Shown: one piece after another, positions 58,035 through 64,000 of the stretch
Layout of the letters: each line of letters starts with the position of its first letter
Numbering within the stretch: position 1 is the stretch's first letter
Source of the DNA: Inia geoffrensis
Lineage: Eukaryota > Chordata > Mammalia > Artiodactyla > Iniidae
Length of the DNA stretch: 64,000 bases
Direction of reading: 5' to 3'
Assembly: GCA_036417435.1 (NCBI GenBank)
Contig: CM070899.1
Location: 67,597,001 to 67,661,000, forward strand
Notes under the pieces: model-generated
Database searches by the model: none
Told to the model about the DNA's origin: nothing
What the model saw: the letters and a program-made list of their open reading frames with translations, nothing else
Program-made: the position numbers and the translations under genes

Positions 58035-61000
58035 ATGGGAATAGGAACATACATATCGATAATTACCTTAAATGTAAATGGACTAAATGCTCCCACCAAA
58101 AGACACAGATTGGCTGAATGGATACAAAAACAAGATGCATATATTTGCTGTCTACAAGAGACCCACTTCAGACCTAGAACACATACAGACTGAAAGTAAG
58201 GGGATGGAAAAAGGTATTTCATGCAAATGGAAACCAAAAGAAAGCTGGAGTAGCAATTCTCATATCAGACAAAATAGACTTTAAAATAAAGACTATTAGA
58301 AGACACAAAGAAGGACACTACATAATGATCAAGGGATCGATCCAAGAAGAAGATATAACAATTGTAAATATTTATGCACCCAACATAGGCGCATCTCAAT
58401 ACATAAGGCAAATACTAACAGCCATAAAAGGAGAAATCGACAGTAATATATTCAGAGTAGGGGACTTTAACACCCCACTTTCACCAATGGACAGATCATC
58501 CAAAATGAAAATAAATAAGGAAACACAAGCTTTAAATGATACATTAAACAAGATGGACTTAATTGATATTTATAGGACATTCCATCCAAAAACAACAGAA
58601 TACACATTTTTATCAAGTGCTCATGGAACATTCTCCAGGATAGATCATATCTTGGGTCACAAATCAAGCCTTGGTAAATTTAAGAAAATCGAAATTGTAT
58701 CAAGAATCTTTTCCGACCAAAACGCTATGAGATTAGATATCAATTACAGGAAAAGATCTGTAAAAAATACAAACACATGGAGGCTAAACAATACACTACT
58801 TAATAACGAAGTGATCACTGAAGATATCAAAGAGGAAATCAAAAAATACCTAGAAACAAATGACAATGGAGACACGACGATACAAAATCTATGGGATGCA
58901 GCAAAAGCTGTTCTAAGAGGGAAGTTTATAGCAATACAATCCTACCTTAAGAAACAGGAAACATCTCGAATAAACAACTTAACCTTACACCTAAAGCAAT
59001 TAGAGAAAGAAGAACAAAAAAACCCCAAAGTTAGCAGAAGGAAAGAAATCATAAAAATCAGATCAGAAATAAATGAAAATGAAATGAAGGAGACGATAGC
59101 GAAGATCAATAAAACTTTCTTTGAGAAGATAAACAAAATTTATAAACCATTAGCCAGGCTCATCAAGAAAAAAAGGGAGAAGACTCAAATCAATAGAATT
59201 AGAAATGAAAAAGGAGAAGTAACAACTGACACTGCAGAAATAAAAATGATCATGAGAGATTACTACAAGCAACTCTATGCCAATAAAATGGACAACCTGG
59301 AAGAAACGGACAAATTCTTATAAAGGTACAACCTGCCAAGACTGAATCAGGAAGAAATAGAAAATACGAACAGACAAATCACAAGCACTGAAATTGAAAT
59401 TGTGATTAAAAATCTTCCAACAAACAAAAGCCCAGGACCAGATGGCTTCACAGGCGAATTCTATCAAACATTTAGAGAAGAGCTAACACCTATCCTTCTC
59501 AAACTCTTCCAAAATATAGCAGAGGGAGAAACACTCCCCAACTCATTCTACGAGGCCACCGTCACCCTGATACCAAAACCAGACAAGGATGTCACAAAGA
59601 AAGAAAACTACAGGCCAATATCACTGATGAACTTAGATGCAAAAATTCTCAACAAAATACTAGCAAACAGAATCCAACAGCACATTAAACAGATCATACA
59701 CCATGATCACGTGGGGTTTATTCCAGGAATGCAAGGATTCTTCAATATACGCAAATCAATCAACGTGATACACCATATTAACAAATTGAAGGTGAAAAAC
59801 CATATGATCATCTCAATAGATGCAGAGAAAGCTTTTGACAAAATTCAACACCGATTTATGATAAAAACCCTGCAGAAAGTAGGCATAGAGGGAACTTTCC
59901 TCAACATAATAAAGGCCATATATGACAAACCCACAGCCAACATCGTCCTCAATGGTGAAAAACTGAAAGCATTTCCACTAAGATCAGGAACAAGACAAGG
60001 TTGCCCACTCTCACCACTCTTATTCAACATAGTTTTGGAAGTTTTAGCCACAGCAATCAGAGAAGAAAAGGAAATAAAAGGAATCCAAATCGGAAAAGAA
60101 GAAGTAAAGCTGTCACTGTTTGCAGATGACATGATACTATACATAGAGAATCCTAAAGATGCTACCAGAAAACTACTAGAGATAATCAATGAATTTGGTA
60201 AAGTAGCAGGATACAAAAATAATGCACAGAAGTCTCTGGCATTCCTATACACTAAGGATGAAAAATCTGAAAGTTAAATCAAGAAAACACTCCCATTTAC
60301 TATTGCAACAAAAAGAATAAAATATCTAGGAATAAACCTACCTAAGGAGACAAAAGACCTGTATGCAGAAAATTATAAGACACTGATAAAATAAATTAAA
60401 AGATGATACAAAGAGATGGAGAGATATACCATGTTCTTGGATTGGAAGAATCAACATTGTGAAAATGACTCTACTATCCAAAGCAATCTACAGATTCAAT
60501 TCAATCCCTATCAAACTACCACTGGCATTTTTCACAGAATTAGAACAAAAATTTCACAATTTGTATGGAAACACGGAAGACCCCGAATAGCCAAAGCAAT
60601 CTTGAGAACGAAAAACGGAGCTGGAGGAATCAGGCTTCCTGACTTCAGACTATACTACAAAGCTACAGTAATCAAGACAGTATGGTACTGGCACAAAAAC
60701 AGAAATATAGATCAATGGAACAGGATAGAAAGCCCAGAGATAAACCCACGCACATATGGTCACCTTATCTTTGATAAAGGAGGCAGGAATGTTCAGTGGA
60801 GAAAGGACAGCCTCTTCAATAAGTGGTGCTGGGAAAACTGGACAGCTACATGTAAAAATATGAGCTTAGATCACTCCCTAACACCATACACAAAAAAAAG
60901 CTCAAAGTGGATTAAAGACCTAAATGTAAGGCCGGAAACTATCAAACTCTTAGAGAAAAACATAGGCAGGACACTCTATGACATAAATCACAGCAAGGCC

Positions 61001-61842
61001 CTTTTTGACCCACCTCCTAGAGAAATGGAAATAAAAACAAAAATAAAGAAATGGGACCTAATGAAACTTAAAAGCTTTTGCACAGCAAAGGAAATCATAA
61101 ACAAGAGCAAAAGACAACCCTCAGAATGGGAGAAAATACTTGCAAATGAAGCAACTAACAAAGGATTAATCTCCAAAATTTATAAGCAGCTCATGCAGCT
61201 TAATAACAAGAAAACAAACAACCCAATCCAAAAATGGGCAGAAGACCTAAACAGACATTTCTCCAAAGAAGATATACAGACTGTCAACAAACAAATGAAA
61301 GAATGCTCAACATCATTAATCATTAGAGAATTGCAAATCAAAACTACAATGAGGTATCACCTCACACCAGTCAGAATGGCCATCATCAAAAAATCTAGAT
61401 ACAATAAATGCTGGAGAGGGTGTGGAGAAAAAGGAACCCTCTTGCACTGTTGGTGGGAATGTAAATTGATACAGTCATTATGGAAAACAGTATGGAGGTT
61501 CTTAAAAGACTAAAAATAGAACTACCATACAACCCAGCAATCCCACTACTGGGCATATACCCTGAGAAAACCATAATTCAAAAAGAGTCATGTACCAAAA
61601 TGTTCTTTGCAGCTCTATTTACAATAACCAGGACATGGAAGCAACCTAAGTTTCCACTGACAGATGAATGGATAAAGAAGATGTGACACATATATACAAT
61701 GGAATATTACTCAGCCATAAAAAGAAACGAAATTGAGTTATTTGTAGTGAGGTGGATAGACCTAGAGTCTGTCATACAGAGTGAAGTAAGTCAGAAAGAG
61801 AAAAACAAATACCGTAATCCAACACATATATACGGAATCTAA
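58035..61842 (+). pseudogene. L1 copy C ORF2 (endonuclease-RT), five or more lesions
   Basis: ORF2 makes the target-primed reverse transcription enzyme. ATG at 58035 opens the endonuclease (MGIGTYISIITLNVNGLNAP). A 1-bp loss near 58180 breaks it; it is open again at 58325-59323 ([22 protein letters not shown]). A TAA at 59321-59323 ends that frame. The RT is open at 59402-60277 ([13 protein letters not shown]; catalytic FADD at 60119-60130 intact) until TAA. A frameshift follows, then 60416-61513 is open with the C-terminal [14 protein letters not shown] near 61410. A last frameshift precedes the end near 61840. Not functional. Confidence 0.92.
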
Positions 61843-62010
61843 GAAAAAAAAAAAAAAGGTCATGAAGAACCTAGGGGTCAGACGGGAATAAAGACACAGA
61901 CCTACTAGAGAATAGGCTTGAGGATATGGGGAGGGGGAAGGGTAAGCTCTGACAAAGTGAGAGAGTGGCATGGACATATATACACTACCAAACGTAAAAC
62001 AGGTAGCTAG

Positions 62011-62223
62011 GGCTTCCCTGGTGGCGCAGTGGTTGAGAGTCAGCCTGGCGATGCAGGGGACATGGGTTCGTGCCCCAGTCCAGGAAGATCCCACATGCCA
62101 TGGAGTGGCTGGGTCCGTGAGCCCTGGCCGCTGAGCCTGCACGTCCAGAGTCTGTGCTCCACAACGGGAGAGGCCACAGCAGTGAGAGGCCTGCGTACCG
62201 CAAAAAAAGAAGAAAAAAAAAAA
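62011..62223 (+). mobile_element. CHR-2-like SINE inside L1 copy C 3' UTR
   Basis: GGCTTCCCTGGTGGCGCAGT to GAGAGGCCTGCGTACCGC with an A-rich tail. Target duplication TAGCTAG at 62004-62010 and 62224-62230. Confidence 0.95.
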
Positions 62224-62451
62224 TAGCTAGTCGGAAGCAGCGGCATAGCACAGGGAGATCAGCTCGGTGCTTTGTGACCACCTAGAGGGTTGGGATAGGG
62301 AGGGTGGGAGGGAGGGAGATGCAAGAGGGAAGAGATATGGGAACATATGCATATGTATAACTGATTCACTTTGTTATAAAGCAGAAACTAACACACCATT
62401 GTAAAGCAATTATACTCCAATAAAGATGTTAAAAAGAAAAAAAAAACCTGC

Positions 62452-62725
62452 TTATAGTTTTATTGATCTTTGCTATAATTTCCTTCATTTCTTTTTCATT
62501 TATTTCTGATCTGATCTTTATGATTTCTTTCCTTCTGCTAACTTTGGGGTTTTTTTTTTTCTTCTTTCTCTAACTGCTTTAGGTGTAAGGTTGGGTTGTT
62601 TATTTGAGATTTTTATTGTTTCTGGAGGCAAGATTGTATTGCTATAAACTTCTCTCTTAGAACTGCTTTTACTGCATCCCATAGGTTTTGGGCCGTTGTG
62701 TTTTCATTGTCATTTGTTCTATGAA
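62452..62725 (-). mobile_element. L1 ORF2 fragment, inverted, abutting the tail of copy C
   Basis: On the minus strand this reads as the endonuclease-RT linker of ORF2: the reverse complements of 'TAGAACTGCTTTTACTGCAT' and 'GATTTCTTTCCTTCTGCTAA' match copy C at about 58856-59115. Both ends are truncated and no tail is present. It starts six bases after the A tail of copy C. Confidence 0.85.
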
Positions 62726-62925
62726 TGACATTTAAAGTCAAGTGGGAGGAGACAAATAAACACAGTCAATTATGAGATAACTGTTGTAAGATATAATCTT
62801 ACAAATATGTAAACAAACTACTCTTGGCCAATAAAATGAGGAACACTTAATTCCAGTTAAAGAGAATGGGACAAACTTATGAAAGAGGTGACACTTTAAG
62901 GAATAGGCTGAATCTTTTTTTTTTC
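62726..62925 (+). repeat. Possible ancient L1ME-type repeat fragment
   Basis: 'GGGAGGAGACAAATAAACAC', 'AATTATGAGATAACTGTTG' and 'GAAAGAGGTGACACTTTAAG' resemble the repeat seen at 15200-18470. Weak. Confidence 0.35.
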
Positions 62926-63100
62926 CATTTTTGTATAATTTTTTGAAATTAATTTTTTTTGGAATAGAGTCACTTTACAATATTGTGTTCGTTTCTGCTG
63001 TACAGCAAAGTGAATCTGCTATACATATACATATATCTCTACTTTTTTGGATATTCTTCCCATTTAGGTCACCACAGAGCATTGAGTTCCCTGTTGTGTC
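62926..63100 (-). mobile_element. L1 3' UTR fragment
   Basis: 'TGTTCGTTTCTGCTGTACAG' and 'CAAAGTGAATCTGCTATACA' are the reverse complement of the 3' UTR motif seen at 32830-32855 and 62361-62395. Short. Confidence 0.75.
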
Positions 63101-63104
63101 TTTT

Positions 63105-64000
63105 TTGAAACTGCATTTTCTCTTTACTGCTAGAAATTTAATTTTCTTGTATATTAATCTTATATCTAGCCACCCTGCTAAATTCCTGTGTTCATTTTAG
63201 TAACTGTTCTATAGATTTTTAAAAAATTTATATGTAAATAATTATATTTTCTTCAAATAATGACAGTTTGCTTCTTTTATTTAATTTCTTATTCATGTAT
63301 GTTATGTGTTTGAACTTATTTTGCAGGTTAGGAGTGCCTGTATAATGTTAAATAAAAGCTGTGAAACCAGCCTCCTTCTCTTAGTCATAATTTTAAATGG
63401 AATGTTTTTAATAGTTCACCAGTGAGTATGATTCTTGCTATATAGTTTTTAGAGATACACTGTATCTGGTTAAATAAAATTCCCTTTTGTTCCTAGTTGG
63501 AGAAGAGTTTTAATCCTAAGTGGTTTTTGGGTTTTGTAGGATGTTTTTTTGGCATCTTTCTGAATTATAATAAACTATAATATACTTTTTCTCCTTTAAG
63601 CTGCTAAAATGGTGAGTTACATTAACACATTTTTTCTAATGTTGAACCAAACTTGCTTCTCTGTATTAAATCCAGTTTAATCACAGTATAGTTGTTTAAT
63701 ACAATGAATTTGGCTTCCTAATACTTACTTAAGTCTTTTTACATACATTAATTAGGGAGACTGTCCTGTAATTTTCCCTTTTCATTCTAGCCTTATAAGG
63801 TTTAACTAGTCTCATAAACTAAGTTGTAAAGTATTATATATTTTTCTATTCTATGAATGAGTTTGTTTAAGACTGGAATTACTAGTTTGCATTGGCTTGC
63901 TATCTTCATGGTAATAAGATTTTTAACTACTGATTCCATTTTTAATAAATATGGAATAATCTAGATTTTCTATTTATTTCTGAATCTGTTTTGGTGATAT
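63105..64000 (-). mobile_element. Old L1 ORF2 RT region, running off the window
   Basis: Reversed RT text: 'GTATGATTCTTGCTATATAG', 'TAGGGAGACTGTCCTGTAAT', 'TTTAAGACTGGAATTACTAG' and 'TTTCTATTTATTTCTGAATC'. Diverged, with no frame. Confidence 0.8.

Larger units (their letters stand above)
55150..62446 (+). mobile_element. L1 LINE copy C, full length
   Basis: Starts GGGGGGCTTCCAGGAATATG and GGCGGACGAGTAAGACGCGG, an L1 5' end. It has a 1.7 kb 5' UTR, ORF1 (56849-57976), ORF2 (58035-61842) and a 3' UTR with AATAAA at 62419-62424 and an A-rich tail to 62446. Two CHR-2-like SINEs inserted later (57464 and 62010). It is the least decayed L1 here, with open frames of 332, 291 and 365 codons, but still has at least five ORF2 lesions. 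No target duplication was found. It lies antisense to NUBPL. Confidence 0.95.
50218..64000 (-). other. NUBPL: NUBPL intron upstream of the 40-nt exon (partial)
   Basis: In gene direction this is the end of the intron that precedes the 40-nt exon. No other NUBPL coding block was recognised up to the window edge. The intron contains an L1MB-like element, ancient L1 fragments and a full-length L1 in the orientation opposite to NUBPL. Confidence 0.65.

Noticed and set aside
60416..61513. 365-codon open frame on the plus strand
   Set aside because: C-terminal part of L1 copy C ORF2, with frameshifts on both sides.
1..64000. Possibility that the window holds a novel multi-gene system
   Set aside because: Apart from two NUBPL exons, every coding-like signal reduces to retroelements or short chance frames. 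No gene cluster is present.

Overview
This window is a stretch of mammalian nuclear DNA, almost certainly from a cetacean or a close relative. It carries nine CHR-family tRNA-derived SINEs, several of them the GC-rich CHR-2-like form typical of whales and dolphins. It also carries cetartiodactyl-type L1 LINEs and a mariner MITE, and shows no obvious Bov-tA or BovB elements, which argues against a ruminant. The only host gene seen is NUBPL (IND1), a mitochondrial P-loop NTPase that supplies iron-sulphur clusters to respiratory complex I. Two of its internal coding exons lie on the minus strand, at 50178-50217 (40 nt) and 50001-50091 (91 nt). An 86-nt intron separates them and both carry consensus splice sites. 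Everything else is intronic: at least 50 kb downstream of the second exon in gene direction (positions 1-50000) and at least 13.8 kb upstream of the first (50218-64000).

Layout: 1-5745 is an old near-full-length L1 on the minus strand holding a Tigger-type DNA transposon. 5746-21870 is older intron with ancient repeats (L2, MIR, L3/CR1, MER5A, other hAT-like elements, a long L1ME-like unit, an LTR-like block), a mariner hairpin and three CHR SINEs. 21889-27119 is an L1 with a perfect 18-bp target duplication. 27138-35990 is mostly unannotated intron with an L1 tail, one SINE and scattered old elements. 35990-46500 is a nested block: an ancient plus-strand L1 split by a minus-strand L1 (37335-43297, itself carrying a SINE) and by an LTR that itself carries a Tigger element. 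46501-50000 holds a SINE with a 70-bp AT microsatellite in its tail and a solo LTR. 50655-52850 is a 5'-truncated L1MB-like element. 53690-54990 is ancient L1. 55150-62446 is a full-length L1 with a GC-rich 5' UTR and two SINE insertions. 62452-64000 is further minus-strand L1 debris.

All the long open reading frames in the window are decayed L1 ORF1 or ORF2, L1 5' UTR, or SINE translations, not host genes. I found no prokaryotic-type system, no CRISPR array and no intact autonomous element. The most interesting structural observation is a rearrangement in the ORF1 C-terminus shared by two of the L1 copies, which puts ORF1 and ORF2 in one reading frame. The next is a 38-bp-stem mariner hairpin that resembles the class of element that gives rise to microRNAs in primates.
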